Shown piece by piece: positions 37,201-64,000 of a stretch of DNA of 64,000 nt. Under the pieces are notes generated by a model that saw nothing but the letters and a program-made list of their open reading frames with translations, searched no databases and was not told the origin of the DNA. Source of the DNA: Eunapius fragilis. Its lineage: Eukaryota > Porifera > Demospongiae > Spongillida > Spongillidae. The DNA lies in NCBI GenBank assembly GCA_963681505.1, contig OY811980.1, forward strand, positions 6,236,359 through 6,300,358, read 5' to 3'. The first letter of the stretch is position 1, and every line of letters begins with the position of its first letter. The position numbers and the translations under genes are program-made.

Positions 37201-39332
37201 TGTTTAGATAGTAAAAGTTCATGGAGTAATAGGATTAAAACCTCAATCATGCAGCAACTGTACCCATGCACCTTACGCAGCATTTAGTCTCAAGCAAAGA
37301 CATGCAGAATGTACTTCTGTGTGGACATTGAAAGGCATAGAATTGGCATGGAGATACATCACCACGCATCACAAGCAATTTGTGGTTCTTTTCATGCATG
37401 ACTGAGCTCATTTTAGGGCGTTTCCGCAGCGATTGGAATAAATCCTGTTTGGGTTGCAATATAGATGACCACAGTTTTCGTAAGGGGCGTAATTGCGAAA
37501 TTTGCAAGTAAAAACTTGTCATTGGTGGGATGGGCAACGCTTGATGGGGGCGTATACACAGCCATATCAGTGAATTGCTACTGCCCATATTGATAGCTTA
37601 ATTGCGGAAATAATCGAAACGGGAGAAGTTACATATACATTTAATTTTTACTTAGAGAAAAACTGCTTTGTTTCGCTCCTAGATTTATTCTCACACTACA
37701 GCTCTTTCCTGAGTGAAGACAAGTCTATATGCATCGTTCGTTTTGTTCCTTATCATCGCCGTCACTAAATCTCCGATCCAACACAACGATTCAAACGGAT
37801 GTCACAGTAAAAAATTGCATTTAGACAATAGCGGAAGTGATTCGCTGCACGCACGCACAAGAGATAATAAGTTCCACTATTGTATTTGAATTAAGACTTT
37901 ATGCCGGCAGTTTTTGATTCCAGTGGACAAAAGTATGGACACGGTGCATACTCATTTTGATATATTGCAATTTAGAAACATTCCCACGCTGGCAATCAGC
38001 GGTATTTGTAGGAGTGAATACTGTCAATACTGCGATGCCCCGTTCGTTCAATAAGCAACGCGGCAGTGGCTCTCAATGAGCTTAAACCCACTCTGACTGA
38101 TTCCTGCAGTGTTGCATAAGCAACTGTTCTTCGAAGCGTATTAATGGTTGCTATGTACGTATCTAGTTACGCGATAATTAATTGGTTGCTACGTACCACA
38201 GGGAAAAAACGTGTGGATCAAGGTCTGATTTTACAGAGGATTTTTAAATCATCTGAAAAATCATTGCGTGATCTTACATAGAAAATCTGGCGCGTGTAAT
38301 TTGTGTGTGATTCTCTGTAATATCACACAATGATTCCAAAATGATTTCACGCGTTTTCCCCCTGTGTACGCCTTGCTATTGGATTAGACACTGAACCTTC
38401 GGGATCTAGAATCCCTCAGTAGTGCCCTCGCTACCACTCGGGACGCTATAGCCCAGGGCCCTCTAAATCACCTCGGTTTCAATGTAACCTATACGTATTT
38501 AGAAATCATTGTGTGATTGAACAGAAATCACACGTTTATTGTGTTCAATCACGCAATGATCAATCACCCAATGATTTCTTTTTTTTCCCCCTGTGTATGC
38601 TATGTGCGCGTAGTGATCTCTAAAGAATATTAGAAAACATGTGGTACCTTCTCCTTCACTGTCCAATTCGGTTTTTGCTACCCGAGGCACAAATGCTGAA
38701 TATGCTGTCTGCCCTGGTACAGAAGGAATACGTTGACTTGTAGTACAATTACCAGAAGTACTGATGGAGTAATACAAGCCATAACTAGTAATGATTCCAT
38801 TGACAGGGGATGGTTCTGCCCATGAGACAAAGAGAGCTGATGAACTGACTACTGAGGAGGTCTATAATGAACGGCCTGGTAACAAGCAAGGGGCATGCAA
38901 ACATGTCCATATACAACAAACTATACGGAACATTCTACGAGATTTTAACCCTCATCAAAATCAAATTGATATATTTTCCAAACTGTTAATGCCATTGACT
39001 TCCTAATTTCAATGCAGCATACCACACTATTACTACATGCAAAAATATAATTTGGTGTCTTGCACAAGAGGGTTACCGATGTTACGAGGTCCAATATCCC
39101 TAGGGGCTTCAAATGGCCACATCTTCAGGCAGGAGCACTCAAATCGCTTCAAATTCTGTACGTATGTAGAAGGATCCTGTCGCTATTGATTGTTCTTACC
39201 TAATCCGTTACGGAGATATAGCTGTGCAAAGTGCGTGCATGGTTTCTCGCTTGATTTGTGCCAATCCATGCAATAATTTAGGCATTCGGTGTATGTGCAT
39301 GGGGAGTGGATAAAAGGAAAGCATTGTCCAGA

Positions 39333-39394
<62 letters not shown>

Positions 39395-42280
39395 TGCACA
39401 TGTGTGTGTGTGTGCATGCGTGTGTGTGTGTGCACGCGTGTGTGTGTGTGTGTGTGCGTGTGTGTGTGTGTGCATGTGTGTGTGTGTGTGTGTGTGTGTG
39501 AATGTCTAGGGGTTTCATCAGGGACTATTATGATGTAATGGAGGGGTGAAAAAGAAGTCCTGACTAATGGGCTTGTACAGAAGGGCCCATGGTGATGAAT
39601 GATGGGCTAAAGTAGGAGCCTGTGGTGGTGAAAACCTCTTTGTTAGATGTTGAATGATGGGCTAACAAGAGTACCAATGAGGGATGGGCTAACAGAAGGA
39701 CCCCCCTATGTGATAAATGATGGGGGAGGGAGGGACGACTGAATATAATTTTTTAAAAATGTGTATAGTATAAATCTATTAATACTTTCAGCAATAATAG
39801 TGACGTCACTAGACCATTGTTCCAATATGCCGCTGGTTTGATAAGGCAGCAGGTTGCAGTGTAGATCAATTTTAACAAAAGCTAATCTACATGCCCAATG
39901 GCACATATTTGGTTATCATTTTTAATACTGATCTTTTTATGTAATTTTATAAAGTTGGATATTTGACAATTCTTTATTTGCATCCCATGATTTCCTACTG
40001 CATAAAACAAGCCATTCCACTGGCCCTATCGCAGAACAATTGAGGCTATGAGGGTAACAAACTTGTTTGACAACCAGTGCTAGTTATGGCACTCACCATC
40101 GTCATAATTATAAATAGACAATGTATTGATTACAGGGACAGCATTATTTATCAAGTACCAGTTCCTATTTATAGGTAAAGACCCTGCCCCAACCTTTAGT
40201 TAACAATGACCTACCAGCTCTATAATTAAGATGTCCACTATAATCATATGGGGGTCAAGACAGCGAAAGTGCATATTATAAAATTTTCCAGGAAGGAGCA
40301 TCAAAGTCGACACATGCAATTAAAATGTATGCGTAATTAAAAAATCAGGCCACTGTAACAGACTAATTTCCAGTGCATAAAAAAGAATTTGTAGAGAACA
40401 TAAGGATATGAAATAATTTGTAAACTTGAAAAAATATCCCTTTTCGCTGCCTCGATCCCATAATCTTGTCTCTTCAGTATAATTATGATGATGGTCAGCA
40501 CTCATTGCTAACAAGTTAGTGTCTTTTAAACATCCACCAACAAGTTAGTGTCTTTTAGACATCACAAGTGCCCACCCTTTCACTCCAGAGTGAGAACAAC
40601 ATATATGATGACTCCCTCCCAAAAGAATCCACTGGGTGCAAACATAACCTCCTCCCCATTCTAAACTCACCCCTTCTTCGCTCTCCCTCCAGCAGTCGTA
40701 GTCGGTGGGCAGGGCTATGCTGGCGTAGCATAACCCCGCCTCCTTGGCCAGACACACCTCCGGGACCGTTGTCATGTTGACGACATCGCACCCCCAGCTC
40801 CTGAACATCCTGCTCTCTGCCCTGGTGGAGAACCTCGGCCCCTCAATGGTGACCACAGTCCCCGCCTCGTGACACACGAGGCCCAAGTCCTTAGCCACGC
40901 CCACAAGGATCTGGCGGGTCTTCTCGCAGTAGGGCTGGTGCATAGGCAAGTGGCACACCCCCTTTGGACTTCCCGGCATTCCGTCGTAGAAGGTCACCTC
41001 CCGTCTGAAGGTGCGGTCGATGAACTGGTCGGGAATGACGATGTGGCCCGGCTTGATGTGCTCCTGGAGGGAGCCACAGGCTGTGGTGGCTATGACATGG
41101 GTGCAGCCCTCTGCGGCCAGGGCTGATATGTTGGCGCGGTAGTTAATGGCAGAGGGATGGATGGAGTGTTGCTTGCCATGTCTGTGAAGGTTATGTAGAG
41201 GAGGTGAGGGGAGGGAAGGGGAGGTGAGGTGAGGTGAGGTGGAGAGATGGGAGAGGTGAGGGAGGGGATGGAAGGGGAGAGAATGGAGAGGTGAGGGGAG
41301 AGAAGGAGAGGTGAGGGGAGAGAAGGAGAGGTGAGGGGAGAGAAGGAGAGGTGAGGGGAGAGAAGGAGAGGTGAGGGGAGAGAAGGGAGAGAAAGAAGTG
41401 GTGAGGGGAGAGAAGGAGAGGTGGGGAGAGAAAGGAGAGGTAAGGGAGAGAAGGGAGAGGTGAGGGAGGGGAGGAGAGGTGAGGGGAGGAGAGGTGAGGG
41501 GAAGAGAGGTGAGGGGAGGGAAGGGGAGGTGAGGTGAGGTGAGGTGGAGAGATGGGAGAGGTGAGGGAGGGGATGGAAGGGGAGAGAATGGAGAGGTGAG
41601 GGGAGAGAAGGAGAGGTGAGGGGAGAGAAGGAGAGGTGAGGGGAGAGAAGGGAGAGAAAGAAGTGGTGAGGGGAGAGAAGGAGAGGTGGGGAGAGAAAGG
41701 AGAGGTAAGGGAGAGAAGGGAGAGGTGAGGGAGGGGAGGAGAGGTGAGGGGAGGAGAGGTGAGGGGAAGAGAGGTGAGGGGAGGAGAGGGGAGGGGAGGA
41801 GAGGTGAGGAGAGGTGAGGGGAGTGAGGGATATGATGGAGGTGAGGAGAGAGGGAGGTGGAGGGTGAATATGACACACCTTGCCAATAAAACGCATGGGA
41901 CCCCTTCTATCTTTCCAGTGACTAGAACATCCGATGGCTGTAGAGATAGAGCATGCATACATGTATGTGTGCATGCGTGTTTGATATGTCCGTGTCGCGT
42001 GCAGCGTCTCTTAATTTTTTTGTACGAGCCAAGGTTGCGCGTGGGCGGACTCTGACCTCTCCAAACGGCGTTGTAACCTTCTTCTCGACTCGCTCTTTGA
42101 AGAGGTCTGGGTTGTCAAGTCCTGTGCCGCCAATTATGCCAATCTACAGGGAGGGAAAATGGAACGGGGGGGGGGGAAGGCTGAAACATGGGATGCACGC
42201 ATGCACTGCTGTGCTCGAACTGGCTCTACAGCTTTGGTTTTTAGACGGCTTGGCTGTAGACTCACCTTCACTTCAGCCAT
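34299..42280 (-). CDS. MTAP: S-methyl-5'-thioadenosine phosphorylase
   Basis: Six exons in translation order: 42280-42266, 42143-42057, 41937-41879, 41181-40671, 34545-34423, 34328-34299. They give 274 residues (human 283). The enzyme cleaves methylthioadenosine with phosphate to adenine and methylthioribose-1-phosphate in cytosolic methionine and purine salvage. Seen: phosphate-loop [75 protein letters not shown] and ATDYDCW-type PTDYDCW. The last two exons ([15 protein letters not shown] and QMLKMSVMV) match the human C terminus. They lie beyond a 6.1 kb intron (34546-40670) that contains other elements. The large exon reads on into a GA-rich repeat; that extension is not coding. Confidence 0.95.
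34895..35240 (+). repeat. 23-base minisatellite in the MTAP long intron
   Basis: About 14 units of ccaataggcagagagaacag plus gta. A few units have ggg insertions or an aag variant. Confidence 0.93.
35245..38185. other. MTAP long-intron DNA without recognised genes
   Basis: Mostly unique AT-rich DNA. I see no convincing exon on either strand. A poly-G run lies at 36630-36640. Confidence 0.5.
38193..38606. mobile_element. inverted-repeat DNA element(s) with CACAGGG ends
   Basis: The left end (gtaccacagggaaaaaacgtg) is matched by inverted copies cacgcgttttccccctgtgtac at 38349-38370 and ttttttccccctgtgta at about 38580-38600. Inside are palindromes built on aatcattgcgtgat. Either one nested element or two related short elements flank a tRNA-like segment. 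No transposase is visible. Confidence 0.6.
38374..38470 (-). other. tRNA-like (SINE-type) segment
   Basis: On the minus strand tatagcgtcccgagtggtag resembles an A box and ggttcagtgtc resembles a degraded B box. The AGGGA-TTCTAGA-TCCCG stem-loop between them would give anticodon CTA. The acceptor arms do not pair convincingly, so this is at best a tRNA-derived pseudogene or SINE head. Confidence 0.3.
38640..38861 (-). pseudogene. fibronectin type III domain fragment
   Basis: On the minus strand a possible acceptor (attatag at 38868-38862) opens a frame reading [18 protein letters not shown], then [14 protein letters not shown]. This is a clear FN3 first half (Trp, then NGIITSY and YY). The second half decays into acidic sequence, and the frame then runs into the inverted-repeat element. 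It lies on the MTAP sense strand inside the long intron. It may be a stranded exon or relic of a receptor-type gene, or an unannotated nested gene. Confidence 0.45.
39338..39500 (+). repeat. (GT)n microsatellite in the MTAP long intron
   Basis: About 160 bases of (GT)n with GCAT and GCAC interruptions. Confidence 0.93.
39540..40500. other. MTAP long-intron DNA, no gene seen
   Basis: A short repeat built on gatgggctaa lies at 39565-39700. The rest is AT-rich unique DNA. Confidence 0.5.
41205..41840 (-). repeat. GA-rich minisatellite with a 305-base duplication, MTAP intron 3
   Basis: Purine-rich plus-strand DNA (gaggtgaggggagagaagga). A block beginning gggaaggggaggtgaggtga recurs about 305 bases later (near 41211 and 41516), so the array itself has been duplicated. 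On the MTAP sense strand it is a CT-rich tract leading to the exon 4 acceptor. Confidence 0.9.
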
Positions 42281-44063
42281 CGCGCGCAATTATTTCTGAT
42301 TGTGACGTCAGAGAGCAGCATCGTTGTATAAGTTCTAAAAATTAATATATCATTTCTAACTAGTAGTCTGCATGCTCGAGTGTTGGGCTGTTGGTTTCAA
42401 ATACCTGTTTGCTGGCATAGCACAACGTTTAAACTCCAGTATAATACGAGGCATGCAAAGATTTTCCAGTGATGGAAAATATATTACACAATGGGTCATA
42501 CAGAAACCTCCCTATGAGTAGTTTGACCGCAAGATGCTGGAGTTGCAGCATTTTTTTTTTTCACTGCAATTAAAAACTGGGGGCACTGGCTCCACGTTAT
42601 TGATGATTAGCAGGCACAATGGAGTAAGGCAGGGTCACTGGAATAGTTATCAGGTCATAGGAAATTTATCCAAGAAAAGGTCCTGGGAAATCCAAAATCT
42701 GAAGGTATTTATTAGAGATTGATAGGAGTTCTGTAATGTAGCAGAGGAAAACTTAAAATGATGTCTATCATATTATCGAGTCTGGTCACAGTTATACTGG
42801 TAATCTCACCTTTGTGCTCAGGCTGAATGCATTTCACAATATAACAATGCATATTTTTCTAAGAAATGGCAGCAAAAATGAATGGGTTACCGCACACTCA
42901 TTGCCCTTTGCAAAGCACAAGTTTACTACTTGGATATATAAATGTGCTTCCCACGTGAGGTCAAGCGAGGAAGGACACTGCACCTCGTGTAAGAAGCTGC
43001 TAAGTTACCTGCATGGGGAGGGGGGAGGTACCTACATGCATTGCAGCAGACTTTTCCTTCACCTGTAGAGACTTTGTGGGGATTTATAATTGCCTTGTCC
43101 ACTGAAGAGCGAAAGCATACTGAGAATGACCCCAAATGCAATGCTTTGGGCTGGTATTGTGTACCTCTGGTCACGGAGTCCTATGGTGCTTGGGGAAAGG
43201 AAGCCATGGACTCGTTTAAGATGTTTGCCTCCCGTCTTGCCATCATATCGGGCAAACCAAAGTCGGTTGTGCTGTCTGACCTGTATAGCAGGCTCAACTT
43301 GCATCTGGTGAGGGCAAATGCAACAGCAATCCTTTCCAGGTGGCTCCCATCTTAAAGTTTATTGAACTGTAGCATGATTTATTAATAATTCATGCCTGTT
43401 GTTTCTCCTCCTAAATATTTATTTATTGTATTCCTATATTATATGTAATCATGTTTATTATATGTTTCACTTATTAATTAATTAAAATAATAAATTAAAG
43501 TGACTGCTTACATATATGTATAATTAATATATATACCCCAGATGTTCTAAAGGAGTGCAATATTATTATACTGATTAGTGAACCAATAAGATATAATAAA
43601 TGGTCACGTAATCACAATCAAGACGCTCTGAAATTAAATGAATTTGTGGCCAAATATTCGAGATGAATGAATGTTAAAAAATAAAAATAAATAAAAACCT
43701 TAAAAATAAAAATAAAAAAAAACCTTCTAAGCTCTATGCAAAACCGTTAGCGATTTCATTTTAGTTATGGGTGTTTTAGTAGGTGAATGTCCATGTTTAA
43801 TAAATGTACCAAGTTTATATCGGACACATATTATCTTGATTTTAATTGCTCGGTCTTCTGTTGTTAGTTTGAACCTTGTTTTCATCTAATAATACACCAA
43901 AAATCTGACTGTAGTAAGAAACGCCTGATGACATGTATTCCACAACGACACTGGAACAATACGGGAAGAAAAAAAAGGCCGATAATTGAAGTTTGGCGGC
44001 TGTACGTTGAATTTTTAATCATTGTCGGATATTAACGTAGTCGTGTACGTATAGACTTTTGAA
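42281..44063. other. MTAP-CAPSL head-to-head intergenic region
   Basis: Both promoters should lie here. A retroelement tail occupies 43041-43355. 43380-43760 is very AT-rich. No conserved gene is seen. Confidence 0.6.
43041..43355 (+). mobile_element. retroelement ORF 3' remnant
   Basis: The frame from about 43080 reads STEERKHTENDPKCNALGW, CVPLVTESYGAWGKEAM, PKSVVLSDLYSRLNLHLVR and ANATAILSR before a stop. This C-terminal block is familiar from reverse-transcriptase-encoding retroelement proteins of marine invertebrates. I recall it from that context rather than from a database search. No RT or endonuclease domain remains upstream, so it is a truncated copy. Confidence 0.6.
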
Positions 44064-45369
<1,306 letters not shown>

Positions 45370-45521
45370 CCAGTCCTTGTGGCCACACCTCTCATGTAAC
45401 CATGGCTACGTAGTTCAATTATAAGCAATGCGCTAGCTCTGATGTGAAGTTAAAAAAAAATATGTATCATGATATGTGGCTATTAACGCTGCATGCTCGT
45501 ACAAGTGGTGGGACTGTGTAT
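45370..45521. other. CAPSL-CLPP tail-to-tail gap
   Basis: 152 bases between opposed stop codons must contain both 3' UTRs. Overlapping transcripts are likely. No clear AATAAA is seen. Confidence 0.6.
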
Positions 45522-45836
45522 TCAATTTCTGTTAGCAGTTTCAAGGGACTCTCCCTTTGTAAGTACGTGGTCAACCAGTCCAAATGCCTTTGCTTCAGTT
45601 GGTGACATAAACTTATCCCTCTCAGTAGCATTCTCTGGACGTAAGTGGAGATACGGGAGAAAGGGGTCATGGCCATGAAATGATGCATGAATATGATGAC
45701 CCCCCCTCAAACCATTCTCCTCCCAACCTACCTATGACATGTAGGGGCTGTCCACAGTGCTCTGCAAGGAGCTCATTGGTCATCCTCTTCAGCTTCATGA
45801 TCTCTTCTGCATGGATGGCAATGTCTGTGGCCTGGC

Positions 45837-45879
<43 letters not shown>

Positions 45880-47731
45880 GTGTGTGTGTGTATGTGAGCC
45901 ATTTTCCTCTTCCTAGCTAGCCCTCAATTCCCATTGCTCCCCTCTGACCCCATACCGTAGAGCTCTCCTCTGCCCCCATACCATAGAGAGCTCCCCTCTA
46001 CCCCATACTGTAGAGCTCCCCTATGCCCACATACCGTAGAGAGCTCCCCTCTGCCCCCATACCGCAGAGCTCCCCTCTGCCCCCATACCGTAGAGCTCCC
46101 CTCTGCCCCCATACCGTAGAGCTCCCCTCTGCCCCCATACCGTAGAGCTCCCCTCTGCCCCCATACCGTAGAGCTCCCCTCTGCCCCCATACCGTAGAGC
46201 TCCCCTCTGCCCCCATACCATAGAGCTCCCCTCTGCCCCCATACCATAGAGCTCCCCTCTGCCCCCATACCGTAGAGCTCTCCTCTGCCCCCATACCATA
46301 GAGCTCCCCTCTGCCCCCATACCATAGAGCTCCCCTCTGCCCCCATACTGTAGAGCTCCCCTGTGCCCCCATATCATAGAGCTCCCCTGTGCCCCCATAC
46401 CATAGAGCTCCCCTCTGCCCCCATACCGTAGAGAGCTCCCCTCTGCCCCCATACCGTAGCCCCACTCCACCTTACCCCTGCAGAGCCGTGGGGCTGGTGG
46501 ATCATGATCCTGGCATGGGGCAGACAGTGCCTCATCCCCTTGGTCCCGGCGGCCAGGAGGAAGGCCCCCATGCTGCAAGCCTGTCCCACACACCAGGTCG
46601 TCACGGGCGGCTTCATGCACTGCATTGTGTCGTAGATCGCAAAGCCAGCAGTCACCACTCCACCTGCACACATGTGTGTGTGTGTGTGTGTGTGTGGATT
46701 CATGTGTGCAGTACCATATTGGTAGCAAGTGGTACTCAAGAACACTGCAATATTATACACACACACACACAGACGCATGCAACATGCGTTACACACAGGG
46801 GGTTGTTTATGAAAGGTGTATAATACAGTTCGTAGCTTCAACATTTTGGAGGTTAGGGTTGCACCTGTCACTGACCAGGTGCTTCAAGCGTGCCCCCGCC
46901 CTTCTCCACAGGGGAGAACAGATTATCTCTTGCCTTTACACATGCTGCACCTATGAATAACTGGCTCAAGTTTTTAGCTTGAAATTGAAACCAGCGAATG
47001 GTGAATTGTGCAATTGAAACCAGTGAATTATGCAGACCATCTTGAAATTAAAACTAGTGAATGATGCAGACCATCTTGAAATTAAAATCAGTGAATGATG
47101 AAGACATCTTGAAATTCTGGACTATTTACGTTTCTATTCAGCAACTAAAAAATCTCCCAACTTTAGGTTTTTTACCGAGGAAACTTTCACTATCGCCAAC
47201 AACAACCCACCAGGGCTGTTGATGTAAATGTGAATGGGCTTTTTAGAGTCTTCCGACTGAAGGAACAGCAGCTGAGCTACGACCAGGCTCGAGTACATGT
47301 CCGTAATCTACTGAAAAAAAAAATGGAGGCATCAAATTCATTCAACACTTTTATGTCTAATCAAATGCCCGACTATGTGCCCACGGAATGGAAGTCCGCA
47401 GCATCACTCACGCGAGCAAGTATCTTACCGGACCCATGAGACAAATGATGCGCTCTTTCAAGAGTCGCGAGTATATGTCATACGCACGCTCGCCCCTCCC
47501 CTGCAGAGGAATTGCAGACGGCGTATAATGACGACACAACGTGGCTGGGGGGGGAGTTTGGCTCACCGTCTGCTCCACAACGATTGGTATTACTGTTCTA
47601 GGGTTGCAGGAGGTATGGAGCGCTCTTTTTAGAGGTGCGCATAACGACCTACGTACTTAAGCACTCAATGCAGCTTGTATTGATTATTATTTACTAGGGC
47701 TGGCTTACCAATACGCAACAGATCTCTGCAT
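45522..47731 (-). CDS. CLPP: mitochondrial ATP-dependent Clp protease proteolytic subunit
   Basis: Seven exons in translation order: 47731-47709, 47648-47567, 47500-47429, 47307-47211, 46663-46476, 45837-45732, 45634-45522. They give 226 residues. The first about 30 residues ([20 protein letters not shown]) are basic, hydroxylated and free of acids, a mitochondrial presequence. Then come [40 protein letters not shown] and [12 protein letters not shown]. The catalytic Ser lies in CVGQACSMG, His in RIMIHQPHG and Asp in ERDKFMSP. ClpP forms heptameric rings that work with ClpX in matrix protein quality control. The long C-terminal tail of vertebrate CLPP is absent. Intron 5 holds a 26-base minisatellite. 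The gene is divergent from HEATR1. Confidence 0.96.
45840..45893 (-). repeat. (GT)n against the CLPP exon 6 acceptor
   Basis: On the CLPP sense strand this is (CA)n ending in the acceptor cacag|GGC at 45838. Confidence 0.92.
45940..46465 (-). repeat. 26-base minisatellite in CLPP intron 5
   Basis: About 18 units of cccataccgtagagctcccc plus tctgcc. On the CLPP sense strand each unit contains a GGTATGGG donor-like core. The array begins about 12 bases after the exon 5 donor. Confidence 0.94.
46965..47120 (-). repeat. 37-base minisatellite in CLPP intron 4
   Basis: Four units containing gaaattgaaaccagtgaat and gcagaccatctt. Confidence 0.85.
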
Positions 47732-47854
47732 AGTATCCTTTTCGGTTTTCTAATTACTGGTGCAAAACACATTACGGTATTTCCACGTGCAGTCAGTTGC
47801 CACGCCTCCGAAGGGTCCTCTTCTCACTTTCTCGTGCAGTTTAGGCAACTGGAA
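47732..47854. promoter_or_regulatory. CLPP-HEATR1 bidirectional promoter
   Basis: Only 123 bases separate the two start codons. The gap has a CACGTG E-box (near 47790) and CpG-containing flanks but no TATA box in either direction. Shared or tightly linked transcription is likely. Confidence 0.6.

Positions 47855-64000
<16,146 letters not shown>

Noticed and set aside
38791-39006. Plus-strand 71-residue frame near the FN3 fragment
   Set aside because: The opposite strand shows a real domain pattern (FN3); this frame shows none.
40545-41876. 443-residue minus-strand frame fusing MTAP with a Ser/Pro-rich region
   Set aside because: Read-through of the MTAP exon 4 acceptor into the intronic GA/CT array; the RHGKQH join needs exon 3 at 41937-41879.

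Overview
This is animal (metazoan) nuclear DNA. It holds seven intron-rich protein genes whose exons I could join across conserved frames: TOPORS, RICTOR, TRAPPC5, MTAP, CAPSL, CLPP and HEATR1. Two tRNA genes lie inside RICTOR introns. The gene set (metazoan TOPORS and RICTOR, the cilium-associated EF-hand protein CAPSL), the very high minisatellite load and a retroelement tail of a type common in marine invertebrates suggest a non-bilaterian or other marine invertebrate. A sponge is plausible, but I cannot fix the species.

Layout, left to right. A possible divergent first exon at 6-53 (minus) is followed by TOPORS (164-4403, plus). RICTOR (about 4534-30339, plus, 37 exons) fills the next 26 kb. 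Most of that length is intronic tandem repeat, plus tRNA-Gly(CCC) and tRNA-Leu(CAG). TRAPPC5 (30572-33120, minus) lies tail-to-tail with RICTOR, 232 bases apart. MTAP (34299-42280, minus) follows. Its 6.1 kb intron holds a fibronectin-III fragment and inverted-repeat DNA elements. A retroelement remnant lies in the MTAP-CAPSL gap. CAPSL (44064-45369, plus) and CLPP (45522-47731, minus) are tail-to-tail, 152 bases apart. CLPP and HEATR1 (47855 to beyond 64000, plus, first 30 exons) are head-to-head across 123 bases.

The genes do not form one pathway. They cover SUMO/ubiquitin ligation (TOPORS), TORC2 signalling (RICTOR), ER-Golgi tethering (TRAPPC5), methionine salvage (MTAP), calcium binding (CAPSL), mitochondrial proteolysis (CLPP) and pre-rRNA processing (HEATR1).

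The most unusual features are at splice sites. TOPORS has an intron with U12-type 5' and branch signals that appears to end in AA (AT-AA). TRAPPC5 has a second U12-like intron, and HEATR1 has a GC-AG intron. Several intronic minisatellites start exactly at the 5' splice site and copy it in every unit. Many (GT)n and (CA)n tracts lie directly against donors and acceptors. Introns are either very short (54-70 bases) or swollen by such arrays. Most long open frames in the window are stop-free tandem repeats, not genes. Exon joins were made by eye from phase, splice signals and remembered family sequences; none was checked against RNA.
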